Assembly: GCA_002478225.1 (NCBI GenBank)
Contig: DLMV01000017.1
Coordinates: 42,994-100,918, forward strand
Direction of reading: 5' to 3'
Length of the DNA: 57,925 nucleotides
From: Deltaproteobacteria bacterium UBA7527
GTDB lineage: Bacteria; Desulfobacterota; Syntrophorhabdia; Syntrophorhabdales; Syntrophorhabdaceae
The notes under the pieces were generated by a model. It ran no database searches. It saw only the letters and a program-made list of their open reading frames with translations, and was not told where the DNA came from. The stretch's first letter is position 1. Each line of letters begins with the position of its first letter. Made by a program: the position numbers and the translations under genes. Shown here in pieces: positions 50,991 through 57,925 of the stretch.

Positions 50991-53084
50991 TTATTTCTCC
51001 TGCTCTTTTTCTTTCCTTGCAGCCTCGATGATCTTTTGAGCGATGTGTGCCGGCACCTCTTCATAGTGGGAGAATTCCATGGTGAATGTCCCTCTTCCGC
51101 CGGTCATAGATCTTAGATCGGGGGCATATTTCAACACCTCCGCCATGGGAACAACTGCCTTTACAACCTGGTTGCTCCCTTTTGTCTCCACGCCCATGAT
51201 CTTGCCTCTCCTCGAGTTCATATCGCCCATCACATCGCCCATGTTGTCGTCGGGCACTATGATCTCTATCTTCATGATCGGTTCAAGGAGGGTCGGCTGC
51301 GCCTGCTCCATTCCCTTCTTAAAACCTAACGATGCGGCTATCTTGAAAGCCATTTCCGAAGAGTCGACATCATGGTATGACCCGTCGTAAAGCGTCACCC
51401 TGAAGTCGGTCACCGGAAAACCTGCGAGCATTCCCTGCGTCATTGCCTCAACGATGCCTTTTTCAACGGCCGGTATGTACTGCCTCGGTATTGCCCCGCC
51501 GACTATCTTGTCGACAAATTCAAACCCTGTCCCTCTCGGCAGAGGACCGATCTCAAGCCACGTATCGCCGTATTGGCCTTTGCCGCCTGATTGCTTTTTG
51601 TATTTTCCCTGTACCTTGGTGGTCCCTTTGATCGTTTCTTTATAAGGCACCTTTGGCTCTTTCAGCTCCACTTCCACGCCGAACTTCCTCTTCATTCTCT
51701 CTACCACTACTTCAATATGGACCTGCCCCATGCCTGACAGGATGAACTCCTTTGTCTGCTCGTCCCTCGAATACCGAATTGTCTGGTCTTCTTCGATGAG
51801 CCGTGCGAGGGAGGTGTTCAGTTTGTCCTCATCGCCTTTTGCCTTCGGATGGAGCGAAAAAGAGATAAGCGGATTGGGCAGCGCTACCGGTTCATAGCGG
51901 ATAGGCGCCTTCTCATCGCAGATCGTATCGCCCGTACCCACCTCTTTCAGCTTTGCCATAACAGCGATATCGCCTGCTGACGCAAACCCCGCCGGCTTCT
52001 GCTTTTTCCCCACAAGAGAGAATATCTGACCGATCCTCTCTTTTTCGTCTTTTGTAACATTCAGGACGGTCATATCAGGGTGGATCTCCCCTGAATAGAC
52101 CCTGAATAGCGTCAGCTTGCCGGCAAAGGGGTCTGTTATCGTCTTAAATACAAGCGCGCTGAAAGGCTTATCAGACGCCATTGCACGCTTTACCGCGCTG
52201 CCTGTCTTCGGATCGATCCCTTCCACCTCCTTTTTGAATGTCGGCGGCGGAAAATACTTCACAACGCTGTCAAGGAGGACCTGGATGCCGATATTCTTCG
52301 CCGCGGACCCGCACATGATCGGAACGATCTTCCCTGCCCATATGGCAGACTTCAGACAACGCTCGATCTCTTCATCCTTTATCTCTTCACCGTTCAGGTA
52401 CCGCTCCATGACCTCATCTTCCATCTCAATGGCAATCTCAACAAGCTTTTCCCTGTGCTTTTTTGCTTCATCCTCGTACTCTTTAGGTATCGCCGTTGCT
52501 TCAAAATTACCGGACATGTCATCCTTAAATATATAGGCCTTCATGGTAAGGAGGTCGACCACACCCTTGAAATCCTCTTCCTTCCCTATGGGCAGCTGAA
52601 CGATAAGGCAGTTTTTGTCTGTGAAATTCTTCCGGATATCCTCGACGGTCCTTTCAAAATCCGCCCTTTCCCTGTCTAACTTATTGACAAAGATCGCCAC
52701 GGGTATGGAAAATTCATTGGCATACTGCCATACCTTCTCTGTCTGCACCTTTACTGTGGAGACGGCGCTCACTACAATGATCGCTCCATCAACGACACGC
52801 ATGCAGAGCTTCGCATCGGATATAAAATTATCATCACCGGGGGTATCGAGCATGTTTATCTTGTGCTTGTTCCATTCGAAGCATGCGAGAGATGAAGATA
52901 TCGTGATCTTCCGTTCGATCTCCTCCGGCTCGTAATCCATCAGAGATGTGCCGTCGTCAACCCTGCCAAGCCTGTTGTTCTCTCCTGCAAGAAAAAGCAT
53001 TGCCTCGACAATAGATGTCTTGCCCTCCCCCCCGTGAGAAAATATACCTATGTTCCTTATGGCATCAGGCTCATACTTTTTCAT
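50991..53084 (-). CDS. Translation elongation factor G-like GTPase (EF-G2 type)
   Basis: A 697-residue protein with the five EF-G domains. The G1 loop reads FSHGGEGKTSIVEAML instead of the classical AHIDAGKTT, then DYEPEEIERKITISSSLA (switch 1), DTPGDDNFISD, and NKLDRERADF. Domain IV has GGKGQYGDTWLEIGPLPRG and domain V ends with GGRGTFTMEFSHYEEVP. The altered loop places it in the EF-G-like group found beside the main EF-G in many bacteria; its translation role is less certain. AAAGGAG supports the start. Confidence 0.88.
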   Translation of the reverse strand: MKKYEPDAIRNIGIFSHGGEGKTSIVEAMLFLAGENNRLGRVDDGTSLMDYEPEEIERKITISSSLACFEWNKHKINMLDTPGDDNFISDAKLCMRVVDGAIIVVSAVSTVKVQTEKVWQYANEFSIPVAIFVNKLDRERADFERTVEDIRKNFTDKNCLIVQLPIGKEEDFKGVVDLLTMKAYIFKDDMSGNFEATAIPKEYEDEAKKHREKLVEIAIEMEDEVMERYLNGEEIKDEEIERCLKSAIWAGKIVPIMCGSAAKNIGIQVLLDSVVKYFPPPTFKKEVEGIDPKTGSAVKRAMASDKPFSALVFKTITDPFAGKLTLFRVYSGEIHPDMTVLNVTKDEKERIGQIFSLVGKKQKPAGFASAGDIAVMAKLKEVGTGDTICDEKAPIRYEPVALPNPLISFSLHPKAKGDEDKLNTSLARLIEEDQTIRYSRDEQTKEFILSGMGQVHIEVVVERMKRKFGVEVELKEPKVPYKETIKGTTKVQGKYKKQSGGKGQYGDTWLEIGPLPRGTGFEFVDKIVGGAIPRQYIPAVEKGIVEAMTQGMLAGFPVTDFRVTLYDGSYHDVDSSEMAFKIAASLGFKKGMEQAQPTLLEPIMKIEIIVPDDNMGDVMGDMNSRRGKIMGVETKGSNQVVKAVVPMAEVLKYAPDLRSMTGGRGTFTMEFSHYEEVPAHIAQKIIEAARKEKEQEK

Positions 53085-53128
53085 GTGAACTCCTTTCGAC
53101 GATCCTATGGATTGATGAAATCCAGTGA

Positions 53129-53157
53129 ATTTAACATGGATTTTTCAAAAAAATCAA
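53129..53157 (-). promoter_or_regulatory. Candidate promoter of the EF-G-like gene
   Basis: TTGATT (53157-53152), 17 bp, TTAAAT (53134-53129) on the minus strand, 45 bp before the ATG. Moderate match. Confidence 0.35.
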
Positions 53158-53182
53158 GAGCTAAAAAGGGCATCGTTAATTA

Positions 53183-53212
53183 TTGACATCATTCAGCATT
53201 GTGTGGTTAAGT
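53183..53212 (+). promoter_or_regulatory. Candidate promoter of rpmH
   Basis: Perfect TTGACA (53183-53188), 18 bp, TTAAGT (53207-53212). It overlaps a single DnaA-box-like sequence on the minus strand near 53201-53209. The -10 box is weak. Confidence 0.4.
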
Positions 53213-53244
53213 AATAGCTTCAAAGAACTACTTGAGGTGAAAGG

Positions 53245-53379
53245 ATGAAAAGGACATATCAACCTCACAACAAAAGCAGGAAGAGAACGCATGGTTTTCT
53301 CGTGAGGATGAGGACTGCTTCGGGAAGGGAAGTAATCAGGAGAAGGCGCGCAAAAGGGAGAAAAAGTCTCACCGTCTGA
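53245..53379 (+). CDS. rpmH: 50S ribosomal protein L34
   Basis: A 44-residue, very basic ribosomal protein: MKRTYQPHNKSRKRTHGF, then RMRTASGREVIRRRRAKGRK and SLTV at the end. GAGGTGAAAGG precedes the ATG. It heads the conserved rpmH-rnpA-yidD-yidC-khpB-mnmE order. Confidence 0.98.
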   Translation: MKRTYQPHNKSRKRTHGFLVRMRTASGREVIRRRRAKGRKSLTV

Positions 53380-53427
53380 CTTCAGAACGGAATGGTTTTA
53401 ACCCGCCATTCCCTATTTACTTGAAAA

Positions 53428-53763
53428 ATGGCCTTAACCTTAACAAAAGACGAGCGACTGAAAAAGGGGGATCTTCGAGGCACGAGGTGGACGCGATCTT
53501 CGGAAACAGAAAACTTCATACTTCTGATACATAAAAGCACCCTGTCCACCCGAAAGATAGCCGTTTCGATAGGGAAGAAGACCGGAAACGCCGCAGCCAG
53601 AAACAGGATGAAAAGATTGGTGAAAGAGTTCTTCAGGCTCAACAAGGATATATTTGTGCAGGATTCCTACAACCTGATAAAAGTGAAGCAGATCCCTTTG
53701 AGGCTGACGCTGGATACGGCGGGCAAAGAGCTGAAGCTCTTGCTCAGCAGGCGAGCTGACTAA
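53428..53763 (+). CDS. rnpA: Ribonuclease P protein component
   Basis: A 111-residue basic protein that helps the RNase P RNA cut tRNA leaders. LTKDERLKKGDLRGTRW opens it, and the signature NAAARNRMKRLVKEFFRL (~55) carries the RNR motif that contacts RNA. No strong Shine-Dalgarno, as expected for a gene read through from rpmH 48 bp upstream. Confidence 0.95.
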   Translation: MALTLTKDERLKKGDLRGTRWTRSSETENFILLIHKSTLSTRKIAVSIGKKTGNAAARNRMKRLVKEFFRLNKDIFVQDSYNLIKVKQIPLRLTLDTAGKELKLLLSRRAD

Positions 53764-53774
53764 AAAACCTGGCA

Positions 53775-53984
53775 ATGAAGAAGATCATTATATTCATCAT
53801 ACATTCCTACAGCGTACTTATCTCGCCGTATATCCCCACGCAATGCAGGTTTTATCCAACCTGCTCACATTATATGGTGGAAGCCATTGAAAAGAAAGGC
53901 ATTCTGAGAGGTTTCTGGTCAGGACTCGGAAGGATCATCCGGTGCAACCCCTTTTGCCATGGTGGATATGACCCTGTGAAATGA
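53775..53984 (+). CDS. yidD: Membrane protein insertion efficiency factor YidD
   Basis: A 69-residue protein with a membrane-associated amphipathic N-terminus and the signature CRFYPTCSHYMVEAIEKKG, then RIIRCNPFCHGGYDPV. It assists YidC-dependent insertion. The gene lies 11 bp after rnpA and 12 bp before yidC, so all are co-transcribed. Confidence 0.96.
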   Translation: MKKIIIFIIHSYSVLISPYIPTQCRFYPTCSHYMVEAIEKKGILRGFWSGLGRIIRCNPFCHGGYDPVK

Positions 53985-53996
53985 CGGAGGTAGTAA

Positions 53997-55619
53997 ATGG
54001 AAAAAAGGACCATTATAGTATTATTCATAACGATAGTAATTCTGTTTTTCTTCCAGTTCTATTTTGCTCCCAAGGAGCAGCCAAGGCAGCCCCAGACAAC
54101 AGGGGAAACTCAGACAAAAGAAAAACCTCAGGTTAAGGATGCAGATGTAAAAAAAGCAGAAAAGACGGCAAAAAGCGAGGCGGTTTCCGCGCCTGTAAAA
54201 AAACCCGGAAAACCATCTGCCGTTATTGAAAAAAGAGACCCCAGGGACGTTCTTGTAGAGACACCGTACCTGAAAGTGGCTCTCACCGACCTCGGCGGAG
54301 GCATACGGAGCGTCCAGCTCAAACAATACAAAGAGACTGTCAGGGGACCTGAGAACAAAGAGGTCATAGAAGATGTAAAACCTTTTATCTATGTCCCCAA
54401 GATATCCAGGTCCGTCAACAACCAGACCGTTGACGACCGCACGTACTTCAAGCCGGACAAGGGGAACATCACCATCAAGGATAAGCCCGAGACTCTCATC
54501 TTTACCGGCACCCTCGAGGATGGGAAGAAGGTCCGTAAAATATACACCTTCTACCCCGACAACTACCTCATTGATATGAAGACCGAATTCGAAGCCTCTG
54601 AGGGAGATAAGACATCCATCGAGTTCGCCGTTATCTCAGGCAAGAACGATTCGAGCTATGTATTCAAAGGTCCTTTCGTATATAACGGAAAAAAACTGGA
54701 GCAGATCGAGAAGATAGAAAAAACCATGAACTTCAATAAGAATTATTCATACGCGGGATTTGATGACGGCTTTTTCGCCTTTATATGGATACCCGAGGCT
54801 GATTCCAAACCCTCTCTCGCTATTTCTAAAACAGAGAACAACACGCCCGTGGTAAGGCTGTCGCCCGATAAAGGGGCATTTTCCGGAAAGCTTTTTTTCG
54901 GCCCGAAACAGACAGACGTCCTTAAGGGTCTCAATATCGGGGCAGAGAAGATCATCGATTTCGGCTGGTTCGATATCATCGCGAAACCTCTCATCCTGTT
55001 CATGAACTTTACATATAGGTTCACCCATAACTATGGCATCGATATCATCATCCTTACGATCCTCATCAAGATCATCTTCTATCCTCTCAGCGTCAAGAGC
55101 TACAAATCCATGAAGGAGATGCAGAAATTACAGCCTCAGGTAATGAAGCTGAAAGAAAAATACAAGAACGACAAGCAAAAACTGAACCAGGAGATGATGG
55201 GTCTTTACAAGGCGCGAGGGGTAAACCCCATGGGAGGATGTCTCCCGATGATCATTCAGATCCCCGTGTTCTTCGCCCTCTACAAGGCGCTCTCAGGGGC
55301 TATCGAGCTCCGGCATGCCCATTTTCTCTGGTGGATCAACGACCTTTCAGCTCCTGAGGACCTCTTCTCGTTCGTCATTCCGGGTATAGGTTTCACGGTG
55401 CCGATCAGGATACTCCCGTTGGTCATGGGGATCACTCAGGTCATACAGCAAAAGATGACCCCCACAAGCGCTGACCCGCTGCAGGAAAAGATGATGCTCT
55501 TCATGCCCATATTCTTTACCTTTCTCTTCTGGGGCTTCCCGGCAGGCCTCGTCCTGTACTGGCTTGTGAATAATGTTATCTCTATCGGTCAGCAATATTA
55601 TATTAACAAAAAGGTGTAG
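53997..55619 (+). CDS. yidC: Membrane protein insertase YidC
   Basis: A 540-residue inner-membrane insertase of the Gram-negative form. An N-terminal helix, a K/E/P-rich linker, a large periplasmic beta domain (residues ~75-320), then the five-helix core with YPLSVKSYKSMKEMQKLQP, GGCLPMIIQIPVFFALYKAL and a C-terminal LFWGFPAGLVLYWLVNN. The arginine needed for activity is in FMNFTYRFTHNYG. The large periplasmic domain confirms a Gram-negative envelope. Confidence 0.97.
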   Translation: MEKRTIIVLFITIVILFFFQFYFAPKEQPRQPQTTGETQTKEKPQVKDADVKKAEKTAKSEAVSAPVKKPGKPSAVIEKRDPRDVLVETPYLKVALTDLGGGIRSVQLKQYKETVRGPENKEVIEDVKPFIYVPKISRSVNNQTVDDRTYFKPDKGNITIKDKPETLIFTGTLEDGKKVRKIYTFYPDNYLIDMKTEFEASEGDKTSIEFAVISGKNDSSYVFKGPFVYNGKKLEQIEKIEKTMNFNKNYSYAGFDDGFFAFIWIPEADSKPSLAISKTENNTPVVRLSPDKGAFSGKLFFGPKQTDVLKGLNIGAEKIIDFGWFDIIAKPLILFMNFTYRFTHNYGIDIIILTILIKIIFYPLSVKSYKSMKEMQKLQPQVMKLKEKYKNDKQKLNQEMMGLYKARGVNPMGGCLPMIIQIPVFFALYKALSGAIELRHAHFLWWINDLSAPEDLFSFVIPGIGFTVPIRILPLVMGITQVIQQKMTPTSADPLQEKMMLFMPIFFTFLFWGFPAGLVLYWLVNNVISIGQQYYINKKV

Positions 55620-55630
55620 CAGGAGGCAAT

Positions 55631-56290
55631 ATGGATGCTATCGAAGTTGAAGGCAAAACCTATGAAGAAGCGGTCAAGAAGGCATCTCTTGAATTAAATG
55701 CTGAAGAGAAGGAACTCGATATCGAGGTGAAAGAGGTCGATACAAAGGGTATCCTCGGTCTGCTCGGCAGCAAAAAGGTCAGGATAACAGCAAAGATACG
55801 CGAGAAAGAAACAACGCCTGAAGATTACGGGAAACAAATCCTCAAGGACCTTGGCCAGTTTGCAGGTCTTGCGTTCAATATTAAGACAACTGAGATAAAT
55901 GACAAAACAGACAGGATCCTCTTTCTTATCCAGTGCGATGACGGCGATGTCCTGATAGGCAAAGACGGCGAAGCGCTTGAGGCGCTTCAGCATATACTCA
56001 GGCTCGCGATCGCCAAAAAATACAAGCAGAGCCTGAAGGTCCTTGTCGATATCAACGGATACCGTGAAAAAAGGAGAAACGCCCTCACGGTAATGGCAAA
56101 GAGGCTCGCGGACAAGGCAAAGCGGACAGGAAGACGGATCAAGACAGATCCGCTCAATCCCTATGAACGGAGGATCATACATACCCTGTTCAAATATAAT
56201 AAGAACGTTACCACAAAGAGTGAGGGCGAGGGGCACACCAAGAAGGTCGTTATCTCTCCGACCGGACATGCGCGTCATGGAAGACGCTGA
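55631..56290 (+). CDS. khpB: Jag/KhpB (EloR) RNA-binding protein
   Basis: A 219-residue protein: an N-terminal Jag domain (MDAIEVEGKTYEEAVKKA, KGILGLLGSKKVRI), a KH domain with LIGKDGEALEALQHILRLA (~115), and a C-terminal R3H domain with LNPYERRIIHTLFKYN (~175). It binds RNA and affects cell-wall growth in other bacteria. It overlaps the mnmE start by 14 bp. Confidence 0.93.
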   Translation: MDAIEVEGKTYEEAVKKASLELNAEEKELDIEVKEVDTKGILGLLGSKKVRITAKIREKETTPEDYGKQILKDLGQFAGLAFNIKTTEINDKTDRILFLIQCDDGDVLIGKDGEALEALQHILRLAIAKKYKQSLKVLVDINGYREKRRNALTVMAKRLADKAKRTGRRIKTDPLNPYERRIIHTLFKYNKNVTTKSEGEGHTKKVVISPTGHARHGRR

Positions 56291-57644
56291 TACCATATGC
56301 GCCATATCCACTCCTCCCGGCGAGGGCGGTATCGGCATAATAAGGATAAGCGGGAACAAAGCCCATCCCATACTAAAGAAGATATTCAGGCCAAGGAGGC
56401 AGCGGGGATCCTTTTCTCCGAGGATGCTTTGCCTCGGCGACATCATCGACCCCGAAAATAATGAGGCGCTTGACGAGGTGCTCTCTGTTCTCATGAACGC
56501 CCCGCAAACCTATACGCGGGAAGATACGGCCGAGATATATGCCCATGGCAGCTACATAGCCCAGAAAAATATCCTTTCCCTTATCATCCGCTCCGGCGCA
56601 AGGCTCGCAGAACCGGGTGAATTTACAAAGCGCGCTTTCCTCAACGGACGGATAGACCTCCTCCAGGCAGAATCGGTCCTCGATATCATACAGAGCGAAA
56701 CAGATGAAGAGTTCCGGTGTGCCTTCAATTACCTGAAAGGCACAATTTCAAGAAAGATCCACGCGATGCAGAAGACCATACGAACAACGCTTGCCAATAC
56801 GGAAGCGCTCATTGATTTCCCCGAAGAAGATATCGATGTCGATGAGGAAGAATTTTTTCCTCCCCTCAAAAGAACAAAAAGGGAGATGGAAGCCCTTATC
56901 AGTTCTTATGAAGAAGGAAGGGCTGTAAAGCAGGGCCTCGATGTCCTCATCGCCGGCAAGACAAATGTTGGAAAATCAAGCCTCCTCAATGCCCTCCTTG
57001 CGCAAGAGCGGGCCATCGTGACCCCTATCCCAGGCACAACAAGGGATATGGTAGAAGATACGATATACATACAAGGCATTAAAGTGAGGATCATAGATAC
57101 TGCCGGGATCAGGACGCCTTCTGACATCATCGAGCAGGAAGGCATTGCAAGGGTGAAGCGGAAGATATCCGAGACGGACCTTATTGTCTGGGTTCTCGAC
57201 GGCTCCGACCGCTACTCAAAAGAAGATGATGAGGTCTACCGGGAGATCCGGGATAACCACTTTATAGTCGCCGTCAATAAGATCGACCTTCCTCAGACAA
57301 TAGATATAAAAGAATTAGCGTCAAAAGGACTTGAATGGGTTGAGATATCGGCCCTGAAAGACGTTGGCCTTGAGAAACTGAAAGAGACCATCTATGCGAA
57401 GCTCATAGGCAGCAGGAAAAGGGCCGGCAAGGCGCTTATAACAAACTTACGCCACAAGAATGCCCTTGCAAAGGCAAAGGACAATATCGAACGCGCGATC
57501 GAATGCAGAAAGAACAGGGAGCCGCTTGAATTTATTGCCTTTGAGCTCCGCGAGGCCCTTCATCACCTCGGAGAGATAACGGGAGAGGCTCTCACCGACG
57601 GCATACTCCACGAGATATTCGCAAGGTTCTGCATCGGAAAGTAA
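56277..57644 (+). CDS. mnmE: tRNA modification GTPase MnmE
   Basis: About 455 residues. DTICAISTPPGEGGIGIIRISG binds folate, a helical domain follows, with an inserted G domain (GKTNVGKSSLLNALL, PGTTRDMVEDT, DTAGI, NKID) and the C-terminal FARFCIGK with the invariant cysteine. With MnmG it makes cmnm5U at the tRNA wobble position. ATG at 56277 fits the family start; another is at 56268. Its stop codon adjoins a heptamer array. Confidence 0.96.
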   Translation: MEDADTICAISTPPGEGGIGIIRISGNKAHPILKKIFRPRRQRGSFSPRMLCLGDIIDPENNEALDEVLSVLMNAPQTYTREDTAEIYAHGSYIAQKNILSLIIRSGARLAEPGEFTKRAFLNGRIDLLQAESVLDIIQSETDEEFRCAFNYLKGTISRKIHAMQKTIRTTLANTEALIDFPEEDIDVDEEEFFPPLKRTKREMEALISSYEEGRAVKQGLDVLIAGKTNVGKSSLLNALLAQERAIVTPIPGTTRDMVEDTIYIQGIKVRIIDTAGIRTPSDIIEQEGIARVKRKISETDLIVWVLDGSDRYSKEDDEVYREIRDNHFIVAVNKIDLPQTIDIKELASKGLEWVEISALKDVGLEKLKETIYAKLIGSRKRAGKALITNLRHKNALAKAKDNIERAIECRKNREPLEFIAFELREALHHLGEITGEALTDGILHEIFARFCIGK

Positions 57645-57899
57645 ATCCGTAAGTCGTGAAACGTAAGGGGAAACTGAAGCAGAGAGCCGAGAGCAAAGAG
57701 CTAAGGGTTTTTATGATACTGTCATTGCGAGCGGAGTGCGGCAATCCCATTAATAGTTCATACCCTATGAGATCGCCGCGTCGCTTTGCTCCTTGCGATG
57801 ACAGTACCAAAACCTTGTCCCTCGTATCTCGCTTCTTGCAATATGCCTGACCAGCATCCAGCATCCAGCATCCAGCATCGAGTATCCAGCATCGAGTAT
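57641..57899. repeat. Heptamer arrays plus an inverted 'TCATTGCGAGC' palindrome
   Basis: GTAAATC, GTAAGTC, GTGAAAC and GTAAGGG units (57641-57669) open the gap. 57665-57705 is an inverted, partly diverged copy of the block repeated around the CBS gene. 57719-57746 and 57771-57804 form a long palindrome beginning CTGTCATTGCGAGC, a type common in intergenic DNA of many bacteria. Seven CCAGCAT/CGAGTAT heptamers lie at 57851-57899. No gene is supported from here to the window end. Confidence 0.82.
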
Positions 57900-57925
57900 C
57901 AATGACCTGTCCCCCGAATTTAGTA

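Noticed and set aside
53195..53215. Replication origin upstream of rpmH
   Set aside because: Only one DnaA-box-like sequence with a mismatch, and no AT-rich 13-mers or dnaA nearby.
57656..57850. A 64-codon frame at the right edge
   Set aside because: It runs through the palindrome and repeat remnants. Repeat-derived.

Overview
The window looks like a chromosomal segment of a strictly anaerobic, aromatic-degrading bacterium of the Desulfobacterota type (Syntrophorhabdus/Syntrophus-like; lineage inferred from gene content only). The reasons are a BamBCDEF-type tungsten benzoyl-CoA reductase cluster, ferredoxin-dependent 2-oxoacid oxidation, acyl-CoA beta-oxidation genes, a SelB selenocysteine factor with two UGA-containing selenoprotein genes, and no visible oxygen respiration genes.

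Layout. 1-5.6 kb: end of an MBL-fold gene, then a plus-strand acyl-CoA operon (AMP-forming ligase, 3-hydroxyacyl-CoA dehydrogenase, crotonase, thiolase-like protein with its OB-fold/zinc-ribbon partner). 5.6-15.6 kb: PagL-like deacylase, SNase-like protein, ExeA-type ATPase, selB flanked by an inverted pair of repeat elements, a short histone-deacetylase-fold enzyme, comEC, a Ppx/GppA phosphatase and a CcdA-like protein. 15.8-21.9 kb: a tight minus-strand operon with MEMO1, AMMECR1, DUF1858, MocA, MoeA-like, YqeB, XdhC and an RpoH-type sigma factor, i.e. molybdenum-hydroxylase maturation. 22-27 kb: retropepsin-like protease, 7TM inactive transglutaminase and ATP-grasp trio, a Nudix hydrolase and a CBS-domain protein. 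27.2-50.1 kb: the catabolic island, all on the minus strand: acyl-CoA ligase plus LivFGMHK-type ABC transporter behind a sigma-54 promoter, a 58-residue Fis-like protein, an NtrC-type regulator and sensor kinase, bamF-E-D-C-B, then sucD-sucC and korC-B-A-D. 50.3-57.6 kb: dtd, an EF-G-like factor and the conserved rpmH-rnpA-yidD-yidC-khpB-mnmE set.

How the genes fit together. An aromatic or related acid would be imported by the Liv system, activated by the adjacent ligase and reduced at the ring by BamB, with electrons delivered through BamC, D, E and F. BamE (HdrA-like) and BamF (MvhD-like) each contain an in-frame UGA in a redox motif followed by a plausible bacterial SECIS hairpin, so both should be read as selenoproteins. 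selB lies in the same window. The Kor/Suc genes link oxidation of 2-oxoglutarate to ferredoxin and substrate-level phosphorylation. A sigma-54 promoter and an NtrC-type two-component pair lie inside the island.

The most unusual feature is not a gene. At least fourteen intergenic gaps carry degenerate short tandem arrays that all have an exact 7-bp period although the unit sequence differs from array to array. They are often arranged as arm-core-inverted arm, and they run into gene stop codons. Two such elements flank selB in inverted orientation and share a core with a perfect Shine-Dalgarno and a tiny open frame. Two others, with a 135-bp perfect direct repeat, flank the CBS-domain gene. A set of genes without Shine-Dalgarno sequences has a promoter -10 box 7-11 nt before the start codon, suggesting leaderless transcripts.
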